A stretch of DNA of 64,000 nt from Triangularia verruculosa (lineage: Eukaryota > Ascomycota > Sordariomycetes > Sordariales > Podosporaceae): NCBI GenBank assembly GCA_033296885.1, contig MU863922.1, positions 181,363 to 245,362 on the forward strand. The letters run 5' to 3'. Positions 1 through 11,899 of the stretch are shown one piece after another (the stretch's first letter is position 1; the number at the start of each line of letters is the position of its first letter). The position numbers and the translations under genes were made by a program. Under the pieces are notes generated by a model, which saw only the letters and a program-made list of their open reading frames with translations, did no database searches and was not told the origin of the DNA.

Positions 1-1837
1 CAGCACCCAACAGCTTTGCTAGTTTCGATTGTTTTTTTTTCTCAAAGACGGTGAAGGTTGTTGGGGTCGAAAACATACCGCTTCTGGAACGACTGGACAT
101 AACCATCCCGTGTCGCACGGCTTTTTCCCCCGCGGTATTAACGCAAGGCACAGCCTTGAGAGGCAAGGAGTTTGTGGGTGATACAGTCGGGCCCGCCTAT
201 TACCTCCGTTTTGGGAGTGGGGCTATGAATAATGGCAGTGCAAGGGGTTACCGTTTTGGTCTCTGGCCTGGCCTCGTGCAATTGTTCGGTCAAAGATGCC
301 AGACAAGAGAAGTTGTTGCCCGTGGACAGTAGTTGGTGATTATGCTCAAACAGTACTGTTGGCTCATGAACTTGAATTTGGCGGACCTGGTATTAGTGGC
401 TTGTTCTGTGTTGCTATTTAGCTGATTCCCATAGGTACACGCGGATCAATGGCAGAAGGAAATATCAAACTCGACGGACAGTAGATTGCACGGGCCAACG
501 AGTAATCTCCAATTGCTTGGGACGACCTGGAACCAGATTGGTCTAGTCATTATCAAGCGCAGTACATACAGACGGCTGGACGGCATTGGGCGGCTGATGA
601 AAGCCATCCGGGCACACTGAGGTCATCTGCGTACACGACCTACGTCTCCAAGCCGAGATCCCGCAACAAACGAAGATCGAGGACAATCGTAGGACTTCCC
701 GCACAATCACATCCCATCGCAACAAGGAAACCAAAGCAAAACGGTGGCCATTGCCTCCCGCCGAGTCGCCGACGACGGAATTGCACACGCTGGCCAGTAC
801 TAGGCCCTCAAGGGTCAAGCCTGTGAGCGAAAAAGGGGGTCCAGCATTGCCACCACCGTCCAGATGCCATGTGGGTGCCGGGAGGTGCGCCTTTGAACTT
901 GCCAGCTGCCCCATGAATGGATGACGGTAATGCCAAGCGGTCCGTTTCCCCATTGAGTAACCTCCGTTCCAATGGCAGCCTGCAGCATCCAGCCGGGGAT
1001 CTGGAACCCTGGGGCGCTCGATCAGTTGTTTGGCCAAAGCGTGCCAAGTTTCACCAAAACGGTGGGGCTTGGCTTGTGATGGCCCCATCATCTTGAAATT
1101 CTTTTTTAATTCGATCACCGCCTCGGAGCCCCGAGTTGTTGCTATCCTTCGTGCCTCCCTCACCGATAGGAGCACGAGCAGTCCTCCCAACCTCCGAGGT
1201 CACCCTGCCCTCCTTTTCTTTTTTCTTTCCTTTCCTTGCCTCCATCCCACCTGCCAATTTCAACATTGTTGTTGCTGTCCTGGGGCAACAAATAATCATC
1301 CCTTTCAACATTGACGCCGGCATCCGTTTCCTGGTGGATTCGCTTGCCCCGACACTGGACCCCTTCCTAGATCGCGCCGTCCCGAAGCTTCCCCAGCCAG
1401 GAAATCTCGGCCAAACCTCCCAACGCTCCGTGCACGCAACAAGCTTCGCGTGACATAACTTCGGCGTTGCGCCAAACCATCTCCAAAGCCACCGCGGCTT
1501 TCAGGCAAACAGGGCAACTGCCAGTTGCCAGGCGGTATGTGACTTCCTCTCCCCTCTCACACCCCCAGGCAACTCAACGCCATACCACGCAACACGGGCC
1601 CGCCGTGATGCCGCAACCAGAGATTGGTGCCACGTCCTCGGGCGTGATGCTTCTGGACAACTTGTCAAGTCTGTTGTCATCTCAAGCGGTGACTTCTTAA
1701 GGGAGGCCATGATCGGTCGTTGATCTCGAAGAAATGCTGACGCCTTCTTCATCTCAGGCTCGGCTTCCTGTCCCATCGCAAACACATCCGTCCAATGCCC
1801 ACCGAGCAACGATAGTCGTCTAATCTCCAAGGCCGTT
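1..1837. other. Intergenic, upstream of HMG-CoA reductase
   Basis: I find no convincing gene here. The open frames are short, overlap on both strands and match no family I know. The last 600 bases are C/T-rich, with several T/C runs around 1200-1250. This is typical of a fungal promoter and 5' leader for the reductase gene starting at 1838. Confidence 0.6.
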
Positions 1838-4800
1838 ATGATCGCTGCAAATTTACTGCCCTCGCGGTTTCGTGGGGAGCAGCCCGCCTCGCAGGCCGCC
1901 GCGCCTTCTTGGTTCAACAAAAAGGTCACACCGCTTCTTCAGGTCCTGTCGAAGCTTACCTCAACCCACCCAATTCACACCATCGTCGTCGTCGCGCTGC
2001 TTGCCAGCTCTTCGTACATCGGCCTTTTGGAGGACAGCCTGTTTGATGCTAGTATCAGTGTGAGGAAGGCGGAATGGTCCTCTCTCGTCGAGGGGAGCCG
2101 GCGCCTCAGGGTTGGCGAAGACACCGCTTGGAAATGGCAGACAGACGACTCTGATGCGCCTGTCCCCGAAAACGCCGACCACCTCGCTCTATTGACTCTC
2201 GTCTTTCCCGAGACTATGTCTTCGGATGCTTCCCGTGTCCCTCCCGTTGTTAACACTGTCCCGATCCCTCGAAACCTCTCCATCAAGTCGCTTCCGTCAA
2301 CCTCCAACTCGTTCAGCACCTATGCCCAGGATAGTGCCCTCGCGTTTTCGATTCCCTACGACCAGGCCCCTGAATTCCTCTCCGTCGCCCAGGAAATTCC
2401 CAATGACGAGTCTGCACAAGAGAGCAGAGAGACTGAGCAGGGTCGGGAGCAGAAGATGTGGATCATGAAGGCCGCCAGAGTCCAGACTCGGAACAGCCTC
2501 ATCAGATGGGTACACAACGCTTGGGTTGAGTTTACCGATCTGCTCAAGAACGCCGAGACTCTTGATATCGTCATCATGGCCCTCGGCTACATCTCGATGC
2601 ACCTCACCTTCGTCTCTCTGTTCCTCTCCATGCGCCGCATGGGTTCCAACTTTTGGCTCGCCACCAGCGTCATCTTCTCATCCGTCTTCGCGTTCCTCTT
2701 CGGCCTCTTTGTCACCACCAAACTCGGCGTTCCTATCTCCATGGTGCTGTTGTCTGAGGGTCTTCCCTTTCTCGTTGTCACTATCGGCTTTGAGAAGAAC
2801 ATTGTCTTGACCAGAGCAGTTCTTTCGCATGCCATTGAGCATCGAAGGCCTGTGAAGGGTACTAAGCAGTCATCTCTTGATGCTTCAAGCGCCATTCAGT
2901 CAGCCATGCACCTTGCCATTAAGGAGAAGGGCTTCGACATTGTCAAGGACTATGCCATTGAGGTCGGCATCTTGGTGCTCGGTGCCGCATCTGGTGTCCA
3001 GGGCGGTCTTCAGCAGTTCTGCTTTTTGGCGGCGTGGATTCTGTTCTTTGACTGCATCCTGCTGTTTTCCTTTTATACGGCTATTCTCTGCATCAAGTTG
3101 GAAATCAACAGGATCAAACGTCACGTCGAGATGCGCAAGGCTTTGGAGGATGATGGCGTCAGCCGCCGGGTCGCTGAGAATGTGGCCCAGAGCAACGATT
3201 GGCCCAGACCTGATGGTCAGGATAAGCCTGGTACCAGCATCTTCGGTCGCCAGATCAAGAGCACCCATATCCCCAAGTTCAAGGTGCTCATGGTGTCTGG
3301 ATTTGTTTTGATCAATGCGCTCAACCTGGCTTCCATTCCTTTCCGCAGCGCCGATTCTATTACTCACATCTCCTCATGGGCTCGTGGCCTTGGCGGTGTT
3401 GTAACCTCGCCTCCCGTCGACCCCTTCAAGGTTGCCTCCAACGGTCTCGAGTTCGTCCTTGAGTCCGCAAAGGCCGAGGGTCGCGAGACTGTTGTCACTG
3501 TTCTTACTCCGATTCGCTACGAACTCGAGTTTCCATCTGTTCACTACGACTTGCCCCAACAGCTCGACAGCGCCGGTGGCGATGACCTAACTGACATGGG
3601 CTACGGCGGTCGCATGGTGGGTGGTATTCTGAAGAGCTTGGAGGATCCCATTCTGTCAAAGTGGATCGTCGTCGCGCTGGCTCTCAGTGTGGCTCTCAAC
3701 GGATATCTATTCAACGCCGCGAGGTGGGGCATCAAGGATCCCAACATCCCTACCCACCCTATCGACCCCAAGGAGTTGGCCGATGCACAGAGGTTCAACG
3801 ATACCGAGTCGGCGACTCTTCCTCTGGGAGAGTACATCCGCACATCGCCTACACCTGCTCCTTCGATCCCCCCTACGCCCGCCCTGACTGACGATGAAGC
3901 TGAGCCCCACAAGGACACTGGTGCGGAGCCTCAAGCACCAGCTGTTCCTCGTACCCAGGCCGAACTTGAGAAGATGGTTGCCGAGAAACGCACTCATGAA
4001 CTTACTGACGCCGAGATTGTCGGTCTTTCCCTTCGTGGAAAGATCCCTGGATATGCATTGGAAAAGACTCTCAAGGATTTCACTCGCGCCGTGAAGGTCC
4101 GTCGGTCTATTATCTCCCGCACCAAGGCTACATCGGAACTCACCAACCTCTTGGAACGTTCCAAGCTCCCTTACCAAAACTACAACTGGGCTCAAGTCCA
4201 CGGTGCTTGCTGTGAGAACGTTATTGGATATATGCCTCTGCCAGTCGGTGTCGCCGGTCCTCTTGTTATTGATGGACAAAGTTACTTCATTCCTATGGCC
4301 ACAACCGAGGGTGTGTTGGTCGCTAGCGCAAGCAGAGGCTGCAAGGCTATCAACTCTGGCGGTGGTGCTGTTACCGTTCTTACTGCCGATGGCATGACAC
4401 GTGGTCCTTGCGTGAGCTTCGAGACGCTTGAGAGAGCCGGCTACGCCAAAATCTGGCTTGATTCCGAAAAGGGTCAAAACGTCATGAAGAAGGCTTTCAA
4501 CTCTACCAGTCGCTTCGCTCGCCTCGAGAGTATGAAGACAGCTATCGCCGGCACAAACCTGTACATCCGCTTCAAGACAACAACTGGTGATGCCATGGGC
4601 ATGAACATGATTTCCAAGGGTGTCGAGCACGCGCTCAGTGTCATGCGTAACGAGGGCTTTGAGGATATGAATATTGTCACCGTCAGTGGCAACTACTGCA
4701 CTGACAAGAAGCCTGCTGCCATCAACTGGATCGAGGGCCGCGGTAAGAGTGTTGTCGCCGAGGCGATCATTCCTGCCGAGGTCGTCAGGAGCGTCCTCAA

Positions 4801-5420
4801 GACAGATGTTGACACCATGGTTGCCCTCAACGTGGACAAGAACCTGATTGGTTCTGCCATGGCTGGGTCCGTCGGTGGTTTCAACGCCCACGCTGCCAAC
4901 ATTGTTGCCGCTATTTTCCTCGCAACGGGTCAGGATCCAGCGCAGGTGGTTGAAAGTGCCAACTGCATCACCATCATGAAGAAGTAAGTTTTTACACATA
5001 CCTCATTTTTTTCCCCACACAATGCTAACAAGAATGTTATCTAGCCTGCGTGGAGCTCTGCAAATATCCGTTTCCATGCCTTCCATTGAAGTTGGTACCC
5101 TCGGTGGCGGCACTATCCTCGATCCCCAGGGCTCGATGCTCGACCTTCTCGGCGTTCGTGGGCCTCATCCTACCAGCCCAGGAGAGAACGCTAGGCGGTT
5201 GGCGCGTATTGTCGCTGCCGCTGTTCTTGCTGGCGAGCTTTCGCTCTGCAGTGCTCTCGCTGCCGGCCATCTTGTCAGGGCCCACATGCAACACAACCGC
5301 TCTGCTCCTCCTACAAGGAGCAGCACACCAGCTCCCATGACTCCCATGACGAGTGGGTTTGAGAGGGCGGCGTCAACCACGGCGTTAAGTGCGGCTGCGA
5401 TTGAGCGGTCAAGGCGCTGA
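1838..5420 (+). CDS. hmg1: 3-hydroxy-3-methylglutaryl-CoA reductase (sterol/isoprenoid pathway)
   Basis: Two exons, 1838-4983 and 5045-5420, give 1173 residues. The intron 4984-5044 has donor GTAAGT, branch TGCTAAC and acceptor CTAG. The enzyme reduces HMG-CoA to mevalonate with two NADPH, the committed step to ergosterol and isoprenoids, in the ER membrane. The N-terminal third has several hydrophobic segments (about residues 45-60 and 245-420), as expected for the membrane/sterol-sensing part. A linker rich in Pro/Asp/Glu follows at about 650-710. The catalytic domain has ENVIGYMPLPVG near 793, the cofactor motif GDAMGMNMISKG near 918, DKNLIGSAMAGS near 1007, and the catalytic His motif GHLVRAH near 1123. 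Length matches filamentous-fungal class I enzymes. The first ATG in the frame is used. A 430-codon open frame on the opposite strand (3707-4999) is a composition shadow. Confidence 0.97.
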
Positions 5421-7389
5421 GTTTTGCTGTGTCTTGACATTATTCTATGTATATAAGTTTAGACATGGTCGAATGCTGATGGTGGGAATGTGTGTAGTTA
5501 TAGACGTAAATTCGGACTGGCCACTGTAGTAATACTTGTGGCGGTTAATACTATTTTTGTTCCAAGGAGCCAACTTTAGCTGTTGCTGTTTTGGGAGACG
5601 TTTTTTTCAGGTTCGTCGCGTGAATGGACGCCAAGCTGCATGTTGGAAACTAAATTTCTTGATGGAAGACGAGAGATCATCAGAAGTGATATGGACTCCA
5701 GGAATGGTCAGACTTCCGACTGTCATGGCTAAGCAGATAGCGGATGATAGGTACAGCTTCGTACAGTGGCGCCTTATTTCACGACACCAGGCTTTGTCAA
5801 ACAGGATAAATACACTTGTACTCTCAGTCTTTTAAGCATCTATCCTCCTCATCCCGAGAGGAATGCGTCACAACAGCCAGGGCTGGCGATGCCCCTATCC
5901 ATATTGTTTACGCATGCGTTTCTGCAGTGATCTAAAAGTGAGGACCAGGAGGATTGCGGATACCCATAAACTTAGCTTTCTCATGGTGACTTGCCGCGAC
6001 ACGCTTGAAGATGGGTACACGACAGCATTGTTATGGGAGAGGTTCTACGACATGTCGGATAGCGAGACGATTGGAAGGTTTGGTGACGTGGACGGTGGTG
6101 GTATTAATTGAAAGAAGCCTTGCCACGAGGTTTCAATTCTTTTTTTTTTTGCATTGTGGTGCACAAAGAACGTCGCCCAGGGGATTGGTTCTGGCGTGTC
6201 CGGAGATAAGGACCTCGTTAGTCGCGAAAGCGCGAGGATTGGTGGGCTGGGGAAAAACATGATGGCGGTGGCTGTCTTGCGAGCCGTCGGTTTGTGAGCG
6301 GTGAGTGCGGATAACGAAGTGACAATATCACACCGGTTGTTCTTTTTTTCTTTCTGCTTCATTTCCCTTTCGGGTTGGGAAGGTTATGGGTTAGGGGAGT
6401 TCTTCGTGTGACACAGTGTGAGACAGTTGGTGTCAGTCAGGTCCATCGTGGTGTCTGGTTTTTTGGTGTCTGTGGATGTCGTACATGAGGCTGTCGACAT
6501 AATTTTGATGGAAGGACAGGAAAAAAATAGTAAATAAATTGAGATGGAAGAAATGAGGGATCAGAAAGGAACAAAAAGTCGATGATGCCAGCGGCCGATT
6601 TTGTTGGAGAAAGGCGACGTTTTGCCCCGCGTGGTCGGGAATCGGCACCGGCCGACCCATGTTTCTGCTTCCGCTCCCCGTCTCTTGCGTCTGAGTTCTT
6701 TTCTTCTGCTCTTCTCGGGAGGTGGGATGACCCACACCTTCTTCTTTTGCCTTGCGTAATGGGTAAAAATTGAGCAACTTCTTTCCCATGTATTGTTGCC
6801 TCCGGAGTTTAGAGGGCCTGGATGTTGTTATTAATCGATAGCGTCTTTGGGACTAGTGGTGCCGTCATTTATTAAGATATTGTTTCCCAACCGCTCGCGA
6901 TTCTTTTCTAGTTCTGGAGTGTCTTGTCATCTTTCAACAACTGAACGGACCATTGTGTTTTCCCCAGAGGAGCAGCTTCTTGACACCTCTCTTCCTTAGA
7001 CGTTGAGAGCTCTGATCCACCGAACTCTGCCTTTAGACCTGCATCGATTTACATCACTACACATTTGGCAGTCGAAATAAGCTTTCTGAGTTCCAGTACC
7101 GACATATCTTGGCCGTTGAGGTGGTGGGACTGACGACATTGTTTCAACGAAACCGTTGTGGTATTGTGAGCGGGTGCTTTTCTTCGATCTCAGACGGGTC
7201 ATCCCATCTAGACCCAGACCCCCGGGAACTTTGCGACTCGGCCTACACAGTCGTCGACTTCATATCGCCGCGCTAGACCGAATAATTTCTCGCGACTGAC
7301 AAGCTTGCCTCTGTCCTGGCGGTTACCACGCGAAACATCGCCATTACTGGCTTTAATACAGTCCCACACTGTAAATACACGACAGCACC
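5421..7389. other. Intergenic, reductase 3' end to MFS pump
   Basis: About 2 kb with poly-T runs (6137-6150, 6343-6352) and scattered short frames on both strands. None has protein-like composition. It probably holds the 3' UTR of the reductase gene and the promoter of the transporter at 7390. No tRNA-like fold or repeat was seen. Confidence 0.5.
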
Positions 7390-9332
7390 ATGGCTGGCGC
7401 CTCTGACGATCCAGAAAAGCGCACAACGCCAAGCAGCGGCACAAGCCCGGCAAGCACCATCCGGGTTGACAGAAGCGAGAGCCAGCTCGCACAGTCGCCG
7501 TCAATCTCAAAAGATGAAGCGGGCGAGTACTCCTCCCAGGTGAACGCGCATCCAGCAACAGATGCCCCAAGCCCAGCACCAGAGGAAACGCGTACCAAAC
7601 TAGAGACGACACTAGTGATCACGGCGCTGGCGAGTGCTCTCTTTCTTGGCGCGCTCGATATCACCATTGTAAGCGTTGCTATTCCGACGATAGCGGAAGA
7701 GTTTGGCAGCACGGCTGGATATACATGGATCGGCTCGGCTTATATGCTCGCCTCGGCAGCGGGTGCGCCGATGTGGGGAAAGATTTCTGACATCTGGGGA
7801 CGGAAGCCCATCATGCTGATTGCCGTCGGGATCTTTTGGGTTGGGTCACTGTTGAGCGCCCTCAGCAAGAATATTGGCATGCTCATTGCTGCTCGAGCCA
7901 TCCAGGGTATCGGCGGTGGAGGCATCATCATTCTCGTCAACGTGTGTATCAGTGACTTGTTTTCTATGCGGAAGCGAGGTAAGTCCCTGCTTGCTTAAAG
8001 AGCGCTTCGAACGTGCTGACGGCGCCGTTAGGTATATACTTTGGAGTTATGGGAATGGTATGGGCTGTGGCCAGTGCCGTTGGCCCCGTTCTTGGCGGTG
8101 TCTTTACTAGCCAGGTTACTTGGAGGTGGTGTTTCTGGATCAACTTACCAGTGTCTGGAGTTGGGTTTGCAGTGCTAGCTTGGGTGCTCAAGCTCCACAA
8201 CCCACGGACGCCGATGCGAGAAGGGCTTGCTGCTGTCGACTGGTTGGGTTCGCTTGCAATTATCGGAGGAACACTGATGGTCCTGTTCGGGCTCGAGTTT
8301 GGAGGCGTGACCTATCCATGGAGTTCGCCCACCGTCATTTGCCTAATTATTTTCGGCGTGTTGACGGCTTGCATATTCGTCCTCATCGAATGGAAGGTCG
8401 CTAAATTTCCGCTCATGCCATTGCGTCTGTTCCGTCAGCGGTCCGGCATCGCCAGTCTCGGTGTTGCAGCTTTCCAGGGCATTGTATTCATCTCAGGAAG
8501 TTACTACCTGCCGCTTTACTTCCAAGCCGTCCTCGGCGCCTCGCCATTGATGTCGGGCATCTACGTCCTACCGTTTGTGCTGTCTCTCTCAGTGGTCTCG
8601 GCCATCACAGGCGTGGTCATCAAAAAGACGGGCAAGTACCTGCCCTGTATCATTTTCGGCATGTCAGTCATGACCTTGGGTTTCGGCCTCTTCATTGCTC
8701 TTGAGCCACAAGCCAACTGGGCCAAGATCGTCATCTTCCAGTTAATTGCCGGTATTGGCGTAGGCCCGAATTTCCAGGCACCTCTCATTGCGCTTCAGAC
8801 AACAGTTGGACCCCGAGACATGGCCTCAGCGACAGCCACCTTTGGGTTCATACGACAGTTGTTCACGGCGATATCTGTCGTCATCGGAGGTGTTGTCTTC
8901 CAAAACGGTATGGAGGATCAGTATCCTAGGCTGGTCCAAGAGATCGGGCCTGATGCTGCCAACATGCTCTCGGGGAGCAACGCAGCTTCCAGCATTGGCT
9001 TCGCCATGAGCCTGCCTGAGAGAAGCCGACGAGTCGCTCAGGAGGCTTACTTTGAGAGTTTGCGGATCATGTACATCATGTACGTTGCTTTCGCGGGTGT
9101 TGGGCTGATCGTATCCTTCTTTGTTGGGTCTCGCAAGTTGAGCAAAGACCACCAGACACACAAGACAGGACTGAGGGACATGAAGGCGCCCGAGGACGAA
9201 ACGTCTCGACCGCCTGTGGATCAAGTGCCGGATGAGGAACAGAGAGTTCCAGAAAAGAACCCCCAGAAATCGCCAAGAGCGGCCAAAAGTGGTGAAAAGG
9301 GAGGCAAATCGCTGAAGTTCTTCTTCGAGTAA
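7390..9332 (+). CDS. MFS multidrug efflux pump, DHA2 (14-segment) family
   Basis: Exons 7390-7978 and 8032-9332 give 629 residues. The 53-base intron has donor GTAAGT and acceptor TTAG, and joins RG|IYFGVMGMVW in frame. The protein has a hydrophilic N-terminus of about 75 residues, then LGALDITIVSVAIPTI (first DHA2 segment), the loop motif GKISDIWGRKP (MFS motif A), RAIQGIGGGGI (motif B) and AVGPVLGG (motif C of drug:H+ antiporters). About 14 hydrophobic segments follow, then a charged Lys/Glu/Pro-rich tail of about 70 residues. Family knowledge: these plasma-membrane antiporters export toxic compounds or fungal metabolites. No biosynthetic gene lies beside it, so the substrate cannot be inferred. 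It could also be a metabolite exporter of the AflT/Mfs1 type. Confidence 0.92.
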
Positions 9333-10383
9333 ATACGTAAGGAAGCATCTCGAATTCGGCAAGGCGTTCGGAGACGTCTAGGCGAGTCCAAGGGGCCCAC
9401 GTGGAGGGAATGTTACGTAGCCATGTGAGTGTAGATATTAATCGTTGGTGTTCTCGTGCATGTCTGTTTGTTCGATTCGAGCTTTGAACTGCAGCCTAGC
9501 AGTGATCAAGGTGGTAGTAAAGGCAGCCAAAATGGAAGAGGCTCGCGCTAAACATTCAGGCAAAAGCCGGCAGTGCGGGGAGCACTACCAGATACCAGGA
9601 AGGCCGCTATATCGAGATCCGCCATGTCACTGTAGCCCACTGTATCTTGGCCATGAAGGGATCTTGCGAACGGAAGTGCAAGGGCTGACTTCCGGGGTTC
9701 CTCTCGTCCGGCGGTCAAACGCGTCCATAATCGTCACTTGAAGCAAAGGGCTGTTCCCTTTCCAACTCATGAGGAATTCTTACACAGTATGGGAAGGTTC
9801 AACATTGCTAGAGACGATGCGAAGAGAAAAGGAAGGTTGAAGCTCAGCAAGGCATAAACCTGAAGGAGCCGTGAATCAGGGAAGGGAAGGAAGAACTGAT
9901 CTCATGTGAGTGGTGTTCCATTTTTGTGGGGACCGCCAACCGTTCAGCTCCCGGCATGTGATTGGCTGGGGCTTCAGGTCAACAACCTTCACTTCAGAAG
10001 CAAACACCGACGGATTGATCACCTCCTGGTCGCCAAAATTTGTCGATACACTGGCGCACGCATGCTCGGAAGTTCAAGTTATGAACCCGGAGATCTAATA
10101 GAGCAGTTGCTTGAACACGCATATCCGCCCACGAACCTCTCGGGAAGAGTCCCGTAAAGGCTGGCCACCCCGGTTCCTCTGATGTCTCCACGGTGTATCC
10201 GGAAGGTCACCGTCCGCGAAATACCCGCGTCTGGCAACGAAGCGACATGATGCACTCATGGAACGGACTAGAATGCGGGACAGTTGAAGGATGGAGTATA
10301 AGAACATCGGCGCCATGGCATTATGCTTCGTGAGATCTGCAGGCCAGCCTCTCCCAGTCGGATCAACCTAGCTGTTCTTCACG
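9333..10383. promoter_or_regulatory. Intergenic with probable promoter of the CE1 esterase
   Basis: No gene is supported. A TATA-like element (gagtataagaa, about 10294-10304) lies roughly 85 bases before the esterase ATG at 10384, a position usual for strongly induced secreted-enzyme genes in fungi. I did not identify an Xlr-1/Xyr1 or CRE-1 site with confidence. Confidence 0.35.
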
Positions 10384-11549
10384 ATGAGGCTCTCAAGCAT
10401 CACCTCGGGCATCCTCGCCCTCGTCGGTCTCTCCCAAGCCGCCTCCCTCACCCAGGTTACCAACTTCGGGTCCAACCCATCAGGAGCCCGCTTCTACATC
10501 TACGTTCCCGATCGACTAGCCTCGAACCCCGCTATTATCACCGCTGTCCACTACTGCAGCGGTACCGCCAACGCCTTCTACACTGGCAGCCCGTACGCAC
10601 GTCTGGCGGATACGCACGGCTTCATTGTCGTTTACCCAGAGTCACCGAACTCGGGCGGCTGCTGGGATGTGTCTTCTAACGCTGCTTACACGCGTAACAG
10701 CGGTGCTAACAGCCATGCCATTGTCAACATGGTGAACTGGACCATCGAGCGGTACGGTGCTGACAGGAACCGTGTCTTTGTTGCTGGCCTCAGCTCGGGT
10801 GCCATGATGACCAACGTTCTTGCTGCGACGTACCCCGATGTCTTCAAGGCCGCCAGTGCCTATGCCGGCGTCCCTGCTGGATGCTTCTACACTGGTACCA
10901 CTGCCGGCTGGAACAACACCTGCGCCAACGGCCAGTCTATCACCACCCAGGAGCACTGGGCCCAGACTGCCCGCAACATGTTTCCCGGCTACACTGGTGC
11001 CCGCCCCAAGATGATGATCTACCACGGCTCTGCTGACGATATCATCTACCCCAGAGTAAGTCCTTGCATCAACTATCTCATTGTAAACAGGTCCTAACTT
11101 TCTTTAAGAACTTCAACGAGACCATGAAGCAATGGGCCGGCGTTCTCGGCTACACCTACGGCTCCCCTGCCCAGACTCTCTCCAACAGCCCTGCTGCTCC
11201 CTACACCAAGTACGTCTACGGCAATAATCTCGTCGGTATTTACGGGTCCGGTGTGACCCACAACATCCCCATCAACGGCGCCCTTGACCTTGAGTGGTTC
11301 GGCATCACCGGCCAGCCCGCCGCCACCTCCTCCGCTGCCGGCCCTTCCACCACTCCTGTGGCGTCTAGCACCTTGGCTACTTCGGTCAGGACTACGACCA
11401 CCTCCACTGCTCCTGTTGCGACTACTCCTGCCGGTTGCACTTCAGACAGATGGGCCCAATGTGGAGGTCAGGGATGGAACGGCTGCACTGTTTGCGTTGC
11501 CGGAACTACCTGCACTTTTGGAAATAACTGGTATTCCCAGTGCTTGTAA
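10384..11549 (+). CDS. Secreted CE1 esterase (feruloyl or acetylxylan esterase) with C-terminal CBM1
   Basis: Exons 10384-11055 and 11109-11549 give 370 residues. The 53-base intron starts GTAAGT and joins IIYPR|NFNETMKQWAGV. A signal peptide of about 19 residues ends near Ala. The CE1/PHB-depolymerase-like esterase domain has CWDVSS, the nucleophile motif GLSSG (Ser near 137) followed by AMMTNVLAATYPDVF, and HGSADD as the probable Asp site. A Ser/Thr/Pro linker (about 295-333) leads to a fungal cellulose-binding module (CBM1) with WAQCGGQGWNGCT and the ending NNWYSQCL. The enzyme should release acetyl or feruloyl groups from plant xylan outside the cell. The fold is shared by fungal type-B feruloyl esterases and acetylxylan esterases, and I cannot tell the two apart from sequence alone. 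Confidence 0.92.
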
Positions 11550-11732
11550 GAGGCTGGATAAAAAAGGTTAGGAGGTTCGGAAAGAGGGGAGTGTATCTAC
11601 TAAATATAAACATTGTCCTGCAGAGAAACAGAATATCAACAATAAAGTGGCCGGCGTGAGTAGGAAAGATTTGCCTTCACTGGGGCGGAAGTTGAATAAA
11701 GCATCGTGACTCTGCGGTACTGGGCGTAGCTC

Positions 11733-11769
11733 CATTAAGCCCTCAGTGGACGGTACTAATGGCTTAATG
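11733..11769. repeat. 9-base perfect inverted repeat between convergent genes
   Basis: CATTAAGCC at 11733-11741 and GGCTTAATG at 11761-11769 are exact reverse complements with a 19-base spacer. The site lies in the 350-base gap between the 3' ends of the esterase (+) and the broken NLR gene (-). It could be an mRNA 3'-end hairpin or chance. The rest of 11550-11899 shows nothing else. Confidence 0.4.
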
Positions 11770-11899
11770 TAGAGCTGCTGCTGGAGTGTCAGAAGTTCAC
11801 CACCGGGTACCTAGTCATAAAAGCCGAAGAGAACATCAACGACGCTCAAGTTGGTGCCTTGGATTTCTCTCATGTTTCTCTGACCGAGCAGAAGCACCT

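Noticed and set aside
543..1190. 215-codon minus-strand frame upstream of the reductase
   Set aside because: No domain, overlapping frames on both strands, and a position in the expected promoter/leader.
3707..4999. 430-codon open frame on the minus strand
   Set aside because: It lies entirely opposite the reductase catalytic exon, has no motif, and is explained by the codon bias of the real gene.
9468..9482. GTTCGATTCGAG resembling a tRNA B-box
   Set aside because: The last bases do not fit the consensus and no A-box or acceptor stem is found upstream.
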